Assembly: GCA_017979445.1 (NCBI GenBank)
Contig: CM030713.1
Coordinates: 28,873,934 to 28,937,933 of the forward strand
Direction: 5' to 3'
Length of the DNA stretch: 64,000 bases
Source of the DNA: Akebia trifoliata
Lineage: Eukaryota > Streptophyta > Magnoliopsida > Ranunculales > Lardizabalaceae
Each line of letters starts with the position of its first letter. Position 1 is the first letter of the stretch. A model generated the notes under the pieces. The model was not told the DNA's origin, searched no databases, and was given only the letters and a program-made list of their open reading frames with translations. A program made the translations under genes and the position numbers. Shown piece after piece: positions 22,501 to 32,765 of this stretch.

Positions 22501-25327
22501 TGTTACCATTCCTTTTGCCCCCCAGATCACCCCTTTCGGAGACGTGGTGCTAGCAATAGCATAACACTAAAAGCACATTCACAATAATGTTGCAGAAAGT
22601 TAAGCCCTTATTGGGGCAAGAATATATCACGTATAGAAATAACATGTGAAGAATTTTTTACATTCAGTAGTGTTCATGTTTTTTAGTGACGGTGTTTCAA
22701 AGCATCTGGAGTCTTTGAATACAATGTTTTCGTTCATATGGTGGATCATTGGATTCTATTGGGTATCTGCTGCTGGCCAAGAATATACTCATGATTCTCC
22801 CCGGCTTTACTGGTTTGTGCAAACATGTTGTTCTTCTTTAATATATTTGAACTTCAACTGCATTTTTGCTGTTGATTCTTACTGCTTACTCCACCATTTT
22901 GTTTTGCAGGCTCTGTATAATTTTTCTTGCATTTGATGTATTCTTTGTCGTATTCTGTGTTGCCCTGGCATGTGTCATCGGCATTGCCGTTTGCTGCTGT
23001 CTTCCATGTCTTATTGCAATCTTATATTCTGTAGCAGAGCAGGTAACTCTCCTTGATCACTAGTTATTTGGAGAAGAAAAAAACCACTTTTACCATGTAT
23101 TGTACATATTTAAGTACATACTGATGTAGCTAGTCAAACCAGCAATGATGTAGTGCACATCTTTAAGGAGTGAAAAGTCTGCAGATTAGATAATGCCAAC
23201 AGGGTTATATTGTTGGCATCATCATTACTTAATGATGACATCAACAATTGGGGTGGTGGGGACACGAGGTCAACTTCCAAATCCTTTGATTAGGAGGTTT
23301 AAAGTCTCACTCTAATGGGGAGAAGAAAGAAAAAAACCAAGGTTACTCGTTGAAATGGTATTATGTGTCAGTAGGACAAAGGAAAAAATGGGCAAGACAT
23401 ATTGAAATTGACTGATACAATGGCAGGATATTGCATTTTGGTTAAAAAAATGAAAAATAAAGCTAAAGAAATATGTTCAAATAATGTTTAAGCATATAAG
23501 TGATCCCTACAAAACAACCAATGCCACCACTCTTTCCATCAAGGGCACATTGAAGTGTGGCACCAATATGCACTAATACAGTTAGATACATTGTTTATTG
23601 TTTTTACAAGAAAAATGAAAATAAGTGCACACATAAGAAGTGTCACTATCAGGACATCATGGACATAGAGAGAGTGAGTGCTAATCTAGCTGGAGTATTG
23701 GGGTTGAGAGAAGTCCCTGGTGGGGATACTGATATAATTGAGGACATTTATGAGGGAGTCGTGACTATTGTAGGAAGAAATGATGAGGAGACAAATGAAC
23801 TCCCAGTCATAGTTGGTTTGTTTTCTCTTTGCTATACATGAAGTAACTGTTCATAATCAAGAATGGATCCCTCAGTGTGTGTTATTTACTGATGACATAG
23901 TGTTAGTTGATCAGACTAAAGATGAAGTTAGCACAAACTAAATCCTTGGAAATTATTTTAAAGCCAAGGACCTTATAATAACCTTATAATAAGTGGTTAT
24001 CATGGTTCTATAATCCATAAGGATGGGAAGAGGATATTTTCCATAAAATGATAGTTGGATGGTTAAACTGGATGTGGGCTCCTGGATTTGTGTATGGACT
24101 GACTCATTCCAGTCAAACTAAAATGAAGATTTTAAGATGTTGGCATAACTGGCTATGCTTTGTGGAGTGAGATTGCACACTCAAGAAATAACATGTTTAG
24201 ATATTGAGCATAGCAGAGGTGTGGATAAGGCAGTTGGCTACTCCTTTTTTGTTAAGGATTCCTACAGAAGAGTTATTTATTTTTTTAGATTTCAAATCTT
24301 AAAAAGGATTGTTGGGCCCACATTGATTATCACATTGACAATCCAACAACACAGACATCTAGATTTCATGAAAATATTCGTATTAAAAAAAATAAAAAAT
24401 AAATAAAAACAATTGTTTTTCGAGCTTGATCCATGGTGTATAAAACGGACGGCTACTGAGCACTCACATTTAAAAATAAAATTCAACAGTGAAAAATAAC
24501 TGTTTTTTTCTTTTTTTTTAACTTCATATAATTTTATCCATTACAGCCTCATTTCATCGGATCATAATTTTGAATGTCACAAGGTGATCATATCTGAAAG
24601 TTTGTTTTTTTCACTATGGGCAGGAGAGAGAAATTATATTTTTCTCTTTTTTATTTTTTTAATAAGTTTTGTGCTTCCACGTCAGCGTGCGTCAAGTCCG
24701 TCCACCCAAAGTCTGTCATATTATCAACACTCAAATATTTATTCAGACTGCTCCATTCATTACTTCAGATCAACTTATTTATAAAGCAGGAAGGAGCATC
24801 GAAGGACGATATCGATCAACTACCAAAATACAGATTCCAGAAAGTTGGCGATTTTGAGAAAATTGACGGTGAGATACAAAGACCCTTTGGAGGAATAATG
24901 ACAGAGTGCGATAAAGATACACCAATTGAACACGTTCTTCAGCCCGAGGATTCCGTAAGTTGTCCAATTCAATTTTTTCAGTCTTGAATCTTAATATTTT
25001 ATTTACATAAAATGATAGTTCTTCCTGCATAGTAAGAATGTACAGTTTTTGATAATACTACCCAAATATCAAACAAAATAGAATTAGAAATTTTGGGTTC
25101 CCTTGCACTAAGTATACTTATAAACCCCATCTAATGTTGATGGTACTTAACAGGAATGCTGCATATGCTTATCTGCCTATGAAGATGGAGCTGAGTTGCG
25201 TGAGCTTCCTTGTGGTCACCATTTTCATTGTGCCTGCATAGACAAATGGTTGTACATTAATGCCACCTGTCCCCTCTGCAAGTACCACCTCATAAGGAGT
25301 GGCATCCATGTTAGGGAGGAAGTGTAG
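19529..25327 (+). CDS. Membrane RING-H2 E3 ubiquitin ligase, At1g12760/At1g63170 type (5 exons)
   Basis: Predicted 388-aa multi-pass membrane ubiquitin ligase. Exons: 19529-20097, 22687-22812, 22910-23042, 24790-24954, 25154-25327; all junctions keep frame. The ATG at 19529 (METTRSSSS) is chosen; the in-frame TTG upstream is not a start. A soluble N-terminus contains the family motif DSTPLLRN (16-23). Hydrophobic segments are at about 85-108, 117-138, 204-219 and 233-270, the last Cys-rich. The conserved [16 protein letters not shown] linker starts exon 4. The C-terminal RING-H2 has C333, C336, C351, H353, H356, C359, C370 and C373, with [13 protein letters not shown] around the last pair. 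It would act at an endomembrane with an E2 on the cytosolic side; substrates are not known to me. Introns 1 (2.6 kb) and 3 (1.7 kb) are swollen by repeats and a LINE fragment. The 3' UTR runs into a hairpin element near 25.7 kb. Confidence 0.92.
20221..20562. repeat. Left part of the host repeat that carries the hairpin array (intron 1)
   Basis: Bases 20398-20562 resemble 24284-24500 in intron 3 of the same gene. Shared landmarks in order are GATTTCATG, TTAAAAAAAATAAAAA, GAGCTT, ACGG and ATTCAACAGTGAAA. Bases 20221-20340 also resemble 22180-22340 (GGTCATAA, CCACAC or TTACACTC, TTTTGGTACCC or TAGTACCC, GGGC). The origin is unknown, possibly a degenerate retroelement. Confidence 0.5.
20563..20943. 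mobile_element. Double-hairpin element, unit A
   Basis: 381 bp. The outer ends GGGAAATGTTCAGCACCC and GGGTGCTGAACGGGACCC are inverted, and homology continues through TTACCACACACTTTAACAAA. Inside are two long hairpins (about 20622-20722 and 20780-20883). Each has arms containing AGTTTTGGAATGGGCTGA and TTTTTGGTGAGGATGATCTC with their inverses. The hairpins are separated by a linker with GTGGACCGTCCATTTTTT and TGATGGGGTT. It is flanked by TATATAT on both sides and has no coding capacity. Confidence 0.75.
20975..21291. mobile_element. Double-hairpin element, unit B
   Basis: The right end GGGTGCTGAACATTTCCC is close to unit A, but the left end is shortened to CCCAACATGTTTTGTCCTAC. Two hairpins have the same arms as unit A, the second with an almost zero-length loop at GATGATCTCCTCACC. 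The linker GTGGACCGTCCATTTTTT is intact. The element is bounded by TATATATA on both sides. Confidence 0.7.
21302..21669. mobile_element. Double-hairpin element, unit C (divergent ends)
   Basis: The ends GGGTCAGGTTCCGTGTACAC and, inverted at the right, GGATCAGGATCTGTGTATAC differ from A and B. The two internal hairpins (arms with AAAAGTTTCGGATTGAGCTGA) keep the family pattern. The linker is present in opposite orientation (AAATGGACGGTCCACGG). The flanks are again TATATATA. Confidence 0.7.
21681..22018. mobile_element. Double-hairpin element, unit D
   Basis: The ends GGAAAGCCAAACATTTTTC and, inverted at the right, GAGAGCCAAACATTGTGC are specific to this unit. The hairpin arms are GTTAGAAGTTTCGGAATGGG with TGAGGATGATCTC and their inverses. 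The linker is GTGGACCGTCCGATTTTTAT. The element is flanked by TATATATA at left and a (TA)n tract at 22018-22033. Confidence 0.65.
23640..24180 (+). pseudogene. LINE (non-LTR retrotransposon) reverse-transcriptase remnant in intron 3
   Basis: Conceptual translation gives [21 protein letters not shown] followed by IVGL, matching the plant LINE reverse-transcriptase block that normally reads YxGVVTSVRTxxGETxEFPVxVGL. Further on, [18 protein letters not shown] resembles the active-site box LFADDIVLVDET, and [16 protein letters not shown] resembles the block GWLKWRxAxGVLC. Frames shift between blocks and stops are present, so it is dead. It lies in the 1.7-kb intron 3 of the membrane RING gene, sense to the host gene. 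Confidence 0.75.
24284..24600. repeat. Uninterrupted copy of the host repeat (putative empty site for the hairpin array)
   Basis: Left part resembles 20398-20562 (ending ATTCAACAGTGAAAAATAAC). Right part (CATCGGATCATAATTTTGA, then ATGCC/TGTCACAA) resembles 22110-22145 (GCATCGGATCATGTTTTTGG). Between the two halves this copy has only about 60 bp of T-rich sequence, where intron 1 carries about 1.45 kb of hairpin elements. Confidence 0.5.
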
Positions 25328-25714
25328 GCTGCCAATTCTTTGGAGTTCGGTTCCTGCCCCTTCAACACAGGATATGTGCTACTTTGCTCAAATTTGTACT
25401 TGGTGTGGGCATAAAGCGTGTGTCCTGCATTTGGGCATTTCTGTGGGTCTGCTGCATGAACTCGAGCTATTTGTGGTGATCCATATGTCCAGTGCACGAT
25501 GTGATCACAGGCATCGTCATGTGCACAGCATGTAAAGGTTTGTTGTTAGTTTGATGCATAAAATTTGATGTATACATGTGAGTGTGTTTGATCGGTTATT
25601 GATGATGTAACGATAAAGTGACGTGTAACATATTGTTAACCAAAACAGTAGCCCAAGAACTCTTAGATTTTTCTTTCAAAAGTCATCTTCAAGTTCTTCG
25701 TCCAATTTTTTATG

Positions 25715-25817
25715 GGATTAGAAGTTTTGGATTGGGCTGATTTTTGGTGATGATGATCTCTTTACCGTAGTGATCATCCTCACCAAAAATCAGCTCATTC
25801 CAAAACTTCTAACCCAT
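25715..25817. mobile_element. Half copy (single hairpin) of the double-hairpin family
   Basis: One hairpin only: arms TTAGAAGTTTTGGATTGGGC and TTTTTGGTGATGATGATCTC with their inverses around TTTACCGTAGT. Upstream, GTCCAATTTTTTATGGG resembles the family linker. It sits just past the membrane RING gene and may be in its 3' transcript. Confidence 0.65.
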
Positions 25818-25838
25818 GTTTTGAGAGAGAGAGAGAGA

Positions 25839-25927
25839 GAGAGATTCTATTGGCGCCCTAACTTTTACTTATTTTTTATTTTAATTCGATGTAAAAAGTA
25901 AAAGTTGAGGTGCCAATAGCAGCTCTC
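25839..25927. mobile_element. Short complete M1 MITE
   Basis: About 89 bp. GAGATTCTATTGGCGCC and GGTGCCAATAGCAGCTCTCT are inverted ends, continuing inward as TAACTTTTACTT and AAGTAAAAGTT. It is one of the shortest complete copies and helps define the family ends. A GA tract precedes it. Confidence 0.7.
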
Positions 25928-27120
25928 TGTCTTGATGATGATGATGTAATACACCTATAAATGGATTACGTTTCAATGCATCACTCCTATTTGAGAGTGG
26001 CTAAGTAAGTTAATGTGTGGTGTGAGGCTCTCCTTTTTATTGGATAAAGACCCATTGATGACCCCCATTTTATATTCTCACTTCAGCTACCAGCACTCTC
26101 CCTTCTTAAATCTCGAGGTATTTCCATCAAAATCGACGCATCCCATCCATCAATCATTCATTCCATCTAATCTATCAAAGAATTACATTTAAAGGATAGA
26201 GAGAGAGAGAGAGAAGGAATCTATGACTGCTATGGGTCTAGCGACACTTGGACAGAGGTCACTTGGATTGAACTTCAAATTATTAATTAATTAATTAATA
26301 AATAAAAGAGTAGCTCTTAAAAGCTGAAGGTGTGAAGATATAGAAACTGCAAGGCAGGCCTTCTTTCAATTCAATTCAATTCACTCCAGACGTCGTCACG
26401 CACGCAATGTCTCTCACTCTGATCTGATTTTTTTTTATTATAAATAATTTATGTTTTTATTTAATTTCAAATATATTATTTTCGAATTGACGAAACTTCC
26501 TTTGATCTAGGTATTCTCCAAGAGACTAAGGAAAGTTACTTAAATAAAATACACCTCATCTTCAACATAAAATTTGAAAGAGATTTTATTGTCACACTAA
26601 CTTTTGTTAATAGCATCCCAATTCATGTGAAATCATTAAAAAATTAGCACAAATCTTCGAATGCTCTTAATAAAAGTTTGTGCAAGAAAAAAAATTCTCA
26701 ATTAAAAAGTACTTGATTTTCTCATTTAAAAATCCATGTTTTTAAAATTCTTCAACATCTAATCCAAAACCCTTAATTTTTTCTATCTAAGAATCCACAA
26801 AATCTTGAAGTGTAAGATGAGGGGAAAAAGTTTTTCTCAACCTTTGTTTTCAAGGGAATATGAATTTGTCAAAAAAAAAAAAAAAAAAATTGATTGTGAA
26901 AAATAAATTCGATGAGAAAACAAATCTAATTATTTGACTTCCTTAGAGAAATGTAAATTAAATAAAAAATAATAAAAAAATTATCTTTTATTTTAAAGAT
27001 AAGAATAACATTATAACTTTGAGTGGGAAATGAATTTCAAAGAAAATGAGTAATTATTTTCTTGAAAATCATGTATCCTAAAAAGTCAAATACCGACAAG
27101 TTTTCTAGTAGAAAAATTAA

Positions 27121-27764
27121 GGGTATGTTTGATTGCATGGAAAGTCACTTTCCATGGAATTTGAAATCCATGGAAAATTAGTTGTGGAAAATAGGTAGGG
27201 TTGGAAAATCAAATTCCATTGTTTGATTTCACTTGGATAAAATCATGGAAAAAATATGAGAAAATATAAGAAGAGGAGAAGGAGGATGTGGCGACGACGA
27301 GGGCGACGGTGGCGGCGGTGGCGGCGGCGACGACGACGAAGGTGGCGACGGCGATGATGAAGGTAAGTGAGGAAAATGGGGGGAGAACTTGGTGGTGGTG
27401 GTGGCGGAGGAGGTGAGGGATGGAGAAGAAGAAAAATAAGAAGAGAGAGAGAGAAGGTGGTCGGAGACGGAACCGACGGCAACGGCGATGGTGACGACGG
27501 CAAGGTTAGTGTAATGGTGGTGGTGGTGGTGGTGGTGGTGGTGGTGGTAGTGGTGGTGGTAGGGAATAATTGATGATGGAAAACATGGGTGGATTTCATT
27601 TTCTCACCCATATGGGTGGGAAAGTGAAATCCATGATTTAGTGGACTTTTTGAATGGGGTGGAAAATGAATTCCATTTCCATGTGCAATCAAACACTTGA
27701 AAAATGTCATTTTCCATGGAAATTAATTTTCCACCTTATTTTCCATGTGCAATCAAACATACCC
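27121..27764. mobile_element. Tourist-like (PIF/Harbinger) MITE with 3-bp TAA duplication
   Basis: The terminal inverted repeats are GGGTATGTTTGATTGCATGG and its inverse ATGTGCAATCAAACATACCC. The flanks are TAA at 27118-27120 and 27765-27767. Ends starting GGG.ATGTTTG with a TAA-type duplication fit PIF/Harbinger MITEs. The interior (27280-27570) is trinucleotide-rich (GGC, GAC, GGT) and yields long spurious Thr, Arg, Gly and Val tracts in open frames. Subterminal TTTCCATGGA motifs are repeated on both sides. Confidence 0.72.
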
Positions 27765-28341
27765 TAAGAGTTTTTTTTGTTTTGTTTTGAGGAAATTCTG
27801 AAGATGAGAGCATTCAGATAATTGTCTATTAGTTCCTTATAAAAAGACTCTAGTCAAGAGATCTGTCATCAATTCATAGTACTAAGAGATCTTTCATTTA
27901 TTAAAAAAAATTCAGATGGGTATGTCAAAATCATCTTTCCTTTAATAGGTAAGTCTCTCTCTCTCTCTAGGTCCAAGCGTGCAAGTTTCTTTTAAATGCC
28001 CTCTCTCTCTCTCTCTCTCTCAATTGTTTAGATGATTAAATCAATCAGGACCCTCCAATTGGTGGGCCCAAATGAGTACATCTATAACTCTATAAAGTAT
28101 AAATAATGATGATTATTTACTGTTGACTTATTTGGGGCATGTTGTGGTCCTCGATTAATAAATCATTAAATTTTGGAGGGTAAAAAAAATCTTTAAAAAT
28201 GTACAAGATCTAGAGAAATTTAAGGACTTGTTTAATGTATTAAAAGCATTAAAAGAATTAAACATAGTTTTGTATATCCTGAGAATTTAATATAATAAAA
28301 TATTTTATATTATTTTTAAGATAATTCTAACTATATCTTAA

Positions 28342-28402
28342 GAAATTAATATATATATATATATAATATATATATATATTATATATATATATATATATAA
28401 TA
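28342..28402. repeat. (TA)n tract
   Basis: An almost pure TA dinucleotide stretch broken by a few AA or TT steps. No hairpin element is inserted here, although this family sits in such tracts elsewhere in the window. Confidence 0.9.
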
Positions 28403-28430
28403 AAATGTAGATTTTTATTTTTATTTTTTA

Positions 28431-28651
28431 TCCTCGAGGGGGTGGCTCAATGGCAATTTCAAATTGAATAAGCGGTGAGAGTCAGTAGGTTGTGTGTTCG
28501 ATACTCAATATGAGCAATATTTTCATGTTACTTGATGCGTGTGATAAGCAAGTATTGCACGTGCCCGAGGGAGGATCCCATATGCCTTGGTTCCAGTCCT
28601 GGCCCATAAGCCCGAACATCCTCATTGTAAAATAAAAAATAAAAAATAATA
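28431..28651 (+). mobile_element. tRNA-derived SINE, copy 1
   Basis: A box A-like GTGGCTCAATGG (28442-28453) and a box B-like GTGTTCGATACTC (28494-28506) are spaced as in a polymerase III promoter. A body with GCACGTGCCCGAGG and ATATGCCTTGG follows, and the 3' end is A-rich (AAAATAAAAAATAAAAAATA). The same body occurs reversed at 40564-40820 and truncated at 49327-49500. Confidence 0.7.
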
Positions 28652-29862
28652 GTTGATTTTTAAGAGAGACTACTCCAAATGTGTAAAAGGAAAATAAATC
28701 CCCATTTATAAATCAAAAGGGTTCATTTAAACCCCTTAAAGTTAGGAATAATACAAGTATTCAAATCAGTTCAAATTATTTATTCTCTTGGTTAAATGAG
28801 TACCTTAGAGATTTGAAGAAATTTTAGGACTGATTGAAAAATACCGACATAGATCACATCAATGTCCTTTGTTCTCTACTACATAAAGAAATATTTTGGA
28901 CACTTTGAATATTTAAAATATGAGATGAAATAAAGAAAAATTATTTGAGATGCTGTCAAAATATTTAGAGAAAATATATAATAACGTAAAGGTAAATAAA
29001 CTTGTTTTTTTTTTTCCTGTAAGTCTAGATCTTTAAAATGACAAATGGAAGACTAAATCTTTAGTGGACATAATTAATAAAAATATGGATGAAATATAGT
29101 TTCCAATACATTTAAAAAAGTGAAGAATTCATGTTGTCTTGGTAAAAGTACGAACTTTCTGTTAAGAAATTTTTGTGCTAAGCTGATGAACCAATGGCAT
29201 AAGTCACATGCATTGAAAAAGCAAGCGTGATTGGTTGGTGGAGAGAAAAATTTTGAATCGTTAGGAGTTTGATTTCGAGTGCTTCTTCAATACATGTGAC
29301 AACATGCTATTGATTCATCAGGTTAACACAAAATTTTTTTATTGCTTCCCAAGACTAGTATTTATCTATGTATTCATCTTATTTTGCATCCAAACAAATA
29401 ATTTTCATTTGGTTTTGAGTTTTATACAAATTATAGACCAATGAATTGCAAAAATTATCACAATATGAATATACCACGTATGGCGTACCTTTTAGGTATA
29501 CTAATCCCATGGGCATTTTGTCAGCCTCTTTGTGGACCTAAGCACCAGATCCAATGGCTACGAATCAGCGATCAAGCTGGATATGATTTATCGATCCAAC
29601 AAAAAAGTGGGTTAAATTTGTATGTATGATTTGTGGGGTATTGCATGTATCCGGGGGATTTAGATGAGATATGATGTTCTAAGAGGTCAGTTGCCTCTCA
29701 ACTCTGCTAAAATAAAGTGGGTCAAATGTCGACACAGCACCCTTAATGAGAATTAATTTTGAGAAAAACATGTATCTATCTTAATTATTATCATGTGGGT
29801 TATTTTTATATTTTTAATAAATGATATTGTTTATGACAACATCAAGTATTATATTAAGAGTC

Positions 29863-30040
29863 GTGATAATCTAAGGCCCCTCCCCCTCCCCTCTGACATG
29901 AGTTCCCATCACGGAAGAATAGATCATTCGCCTCGAGATACATAATAAAATATTTATGGTTCTTCGTTTCTTGAGGCAAATGATCTAGGTTATGTGACGG
30001 GACGTATGTCTGAGGGGGGTGTCAAAAAATCATTCTTCTT
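29863..30040. mobile_element. Stem-loop element with a GAGATAC core
   Basis: Inverted segments include GGCCCCTCCCC...CTCTGACAT and ATGTCTGAGGGGGGTGTC. An inner hairpin pairs AGATCATTCGCCTCGAGATA with TTTCTTGAGGCAAATGATCT. The ends GTCGTGATAATCT and AAAAAATCATTC are diverged. It is related to 40250-40474 and 38473-38560. Confidence 0.5.
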
Positions 30041-32200
30041 GTATCAAATAATAAGAATAAGAATAATTATTATATTTTTATTATTATTTTAACTTGAAAA
30101 TTATTAGTTCTTGAAAGATGTAATTAAGCCCAAAAAAAAAAAAAACTATAGATTGAAGTTTGATTTAAGATATCATAGGGGTAAGTTTGGTCTTTTCAAT
30201 TAACAGTCCACGTGCGTCCCTATCCCCACCCAATTAGAGCTAATCTTTAGACCCAATTCTGTAAATATTCAGTTACCATTACAAGAGAGACAATGAGTAA
30301 AATATTGTCAAGGGTAAATTAGAAATTCCCCTACAAGTTTAGGTGAATAGTTGAGATACCTCTTTATTGTAAAACTAGTGAGATACTTCTTGACTTTTGT
30401 CTTTCATGAGAGACAAATCGATAATGGCCCAAACACTCTCTATTTCTAACCAAAATCCTTCGTTTTATTTTTCAAAAATCATCTTCTTTGACCCTTTGGC
30501 CTTTTGGTAAGAGTTTTTGTTTATTTGACAATCTTTGATTATTTATTTATTTCTTTTGGTAAAAAACTCTCACATTTTTTTATATTTTTTATTTCACCAT
30601 CTTCAACCCTTTATTTATTTTGTACAATAAGAGACCAAGTGGAGATCTTACCCTCCCCCCTTCAAAGACAAAGGTTCATCAATAAAGAAAATGGATCAAA
30701 TTTTTATTAGAGATATAAGATGTGAGTTTTTCTATTACTCTCGTAAAATTGATATTACGAAAGTAAGAAATGATCGGACTTGATCTGAACCTAAGTTGAC
30801 TAGTTGATCCCAGTCAAAACAAAATATTGATAGATTAATTGAGAGAGAAGTTGATGACTGAGTCCTTGAAGCACAGGTTTATGAGCACTCAGGTCCAGAT
30901 ATTACGAAAGTAAGAAATGATCGGACTTGACTTGAACCTGAATTGCCTAGTTGATCACAATCAAAACAAAACATTGATAGACTAATTGAGAGAGAAGTTG
31001 AAGATCAAGTCCTCAAGGCACTGGTCTAGGACCACAAGTATGGAGGGAACTTAGAGTGTGAGTTAAAGATCGATATATCACCCTAACTGGATAAAGCCAT
31101 ACATGCATAATGATTATTGGCACATCCCTTAAAAAATAAAATATATGCAACTTGACATTGAACAAGTTAATTTGATTAAAATTTGATCGTGACATCAAGT
31201 TAAATTTGGACTTCATGTACAACAAACGGTGAACGAAATTTGATGATTTACATGTATTTATATTCCTGAAGTGTTGTGATGATTGATGATCAATAAAAGA
31301 TAAAAACACATGATATTAATTAAGAATTTTTTTTATAATATATCAAAATTGAGATTAACTTAATCGTCAAAATATATTTACAAGAATAACAAACATATAA
31401 AAAAGTCAAATGTCCTTCGTTAAAAAGTCAACAAGAGACAAGGGGCAGGGCCAATATTTGTAAAAATTGAGAGGGGTATATCTGAATTTTCCAATAGTGT
31501 AAACTTGTTTTTTTCCTTTTAAAGCTTTTTTTTTTTAAATTTATTTTTGGGACAAATACAATTTGGTGCAGGTTACAAAACCAGCAATAAACCTACCCAT
31601 TTCATCTCAGCCGTTAACTTTGTAATTTGGCCCCATCTGGCATCCTATGACTGAGATTCGCTGATCACAAGATCTTTTTTTGGATAATAAAGCTCACCTA
31701 TGACAATACATCCGTACTTCACTAACTTGGGAAACATCATCATTATCTTTCTCTAATTTATTTTAATTTTTTTCTTTTCTTCTGAAAGACAACTCAGCTT
31801 TCTTGCTCTCACGTCTCATCGTTACTAATCTCTTTCCGTCAGCACATTTCAGACCGAAAATGACGAAATCTACCCTTCTCCAAACCAAATTACTATTTCC
31901 ACGTAAGACTATCCACTGCTTTTAAAGCCAATAAAATAGACCCATTTTTCGTCGCTTTCTGCCTTTTTAAGGGTATTTTCGGCAATTCAACAAATATAAA
32001 ACACACAGAAACCTGAGCGTAACTCTATCATTTTAGAAATTCACCAGAGTTTACTAACGCCACACCAAAATTTGACGATTTACATAGGAATTGGTGTAGC
32101 ATTAGTAAGAGTTGTGTGACAATAGCAGCTCTCATTTTAAATTCCCTGGAACTAGCTGTTGGAATTTATCCACAAAATTACAGCATTATTTGCACCAATG

Positions 32201-32536
32201 GCGGGAATATCCTCGACATACGTAACGTCTTCAGCTGATTTTCAGGGTTATTTTCGTCCAATCATGTCGTAGATTTTGGACATGCAAGGATGTCTTGGTG
32301 GGTTACATCTTCTGCATAGTACCGTATCGGCCGATATTTCCTGTTTCGATTAAATAATTTATTAAATTATTCGAGCAAAGGACGGAAATATCCTCAACAT
32401 ATGTATCGTCTTCAGGTAATTTTATAAGGTTATTTTCGTCAAATATGGTGGTAGATATAGTCAGCTTTTCGACACGCAGGGACGTCTTGGTGGGTAATAT
32501 CTGGTTGACTGTTTCGGCCGATATTTCCATTTCGAT
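32201..32536. repeat. Tandem duplication (about 150 bp, two copies) in the EMS1 promoter
   Basis: Copy 1 is 32201-32350 and copy 2 is 32381-32536, separated by about 30 bp of AT-rich DNA. Shared landmarks in order are GAATATCCTC.ACATA / GAAATATCCTCAACATA, CGTCTTCAG, GGTTATTTTCGTC, GTAGAT, GA.GTCTTGGTGGGT, CGGCCGATATTTCC and TTTCGAT. It ends about 230 bp before the EMS1 ATG, so it lies in or near the proximal promoter. An open frame crossing it on the other strand is probably incidental. Confidence 0.75.
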
Positions 32537-32708
32537 AACAAAACAAAAAAAAGTTTCGTTTTTTCTACAGAGTTCACCTTCCCAAGACTATTTAGTGTAG
32601 TTTCTACCAGTTCTTTCTGTATTAATTCTTCTGGACATCGTTTTCACTCTGAAAAAAATTCCAACTTCGAAGAGATCTCAGTAGATTTAAGAGAGCATCT
32701 AAAGAAAC

Positions 32709-32710
<2 letters not shown>

Positions 32711-32744
<34 letters not shown>
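32711..32744 (+). repeat. (CT)n tract in the EMS1 leader
   Basis: A pure CT dinucleotide run ends 21 bp before the EMS1 ATG. CT-rich leaders are common in plant genes and can act as GAGA-factor (BPC) sites; this is not shown here. Confidence 0.85.
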
Positions 32745-32748
<4 letters not shown>

Positions 32749-32765
32749 TGAGGTTTATAGCAGCT

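Larger units (their letters stand above)
25328..32765. other. Intergenic region between the RING gene and EMS1
   Basis: No gene was recognised in 7.4 kb. It contains the RING gene 3' UTR (to about 25640), a half hairpin element (25715), an M1 element (25839), a Tourist-like element (27121), a TA tract and SINE (28342-28651), a stem-loop element (29863), a short diverged direct repeat near 30770-30860 and 30900-30990 (AAGTAAGAAATGATCGGACT), and the EMS1 promoter with a tandem duplication (32201-32536). Confidence 0.6.

Noticed and set aside
27243..27710. 155-aa minus-strand and 68-aa plus-strand open frames rich in Thr, Pro, Arg, Gly and Val
   Set aside because: They are produced by trinucleotide repeats inside a Tourist-like element; no domain or start context.
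32303..32530. 75-aa minus-strand open frame in the EMS1 promoter
   Set aside because: It spans the tandem duplication, is disrupted in the other copy, and has no recognisable domain.
32748..32765. Extended EMS1 start (six extra residues)
   Set aside because: The codon at 32748 is GTG; the first in-frame ATG is 32766 and gives a normal signal peptide.
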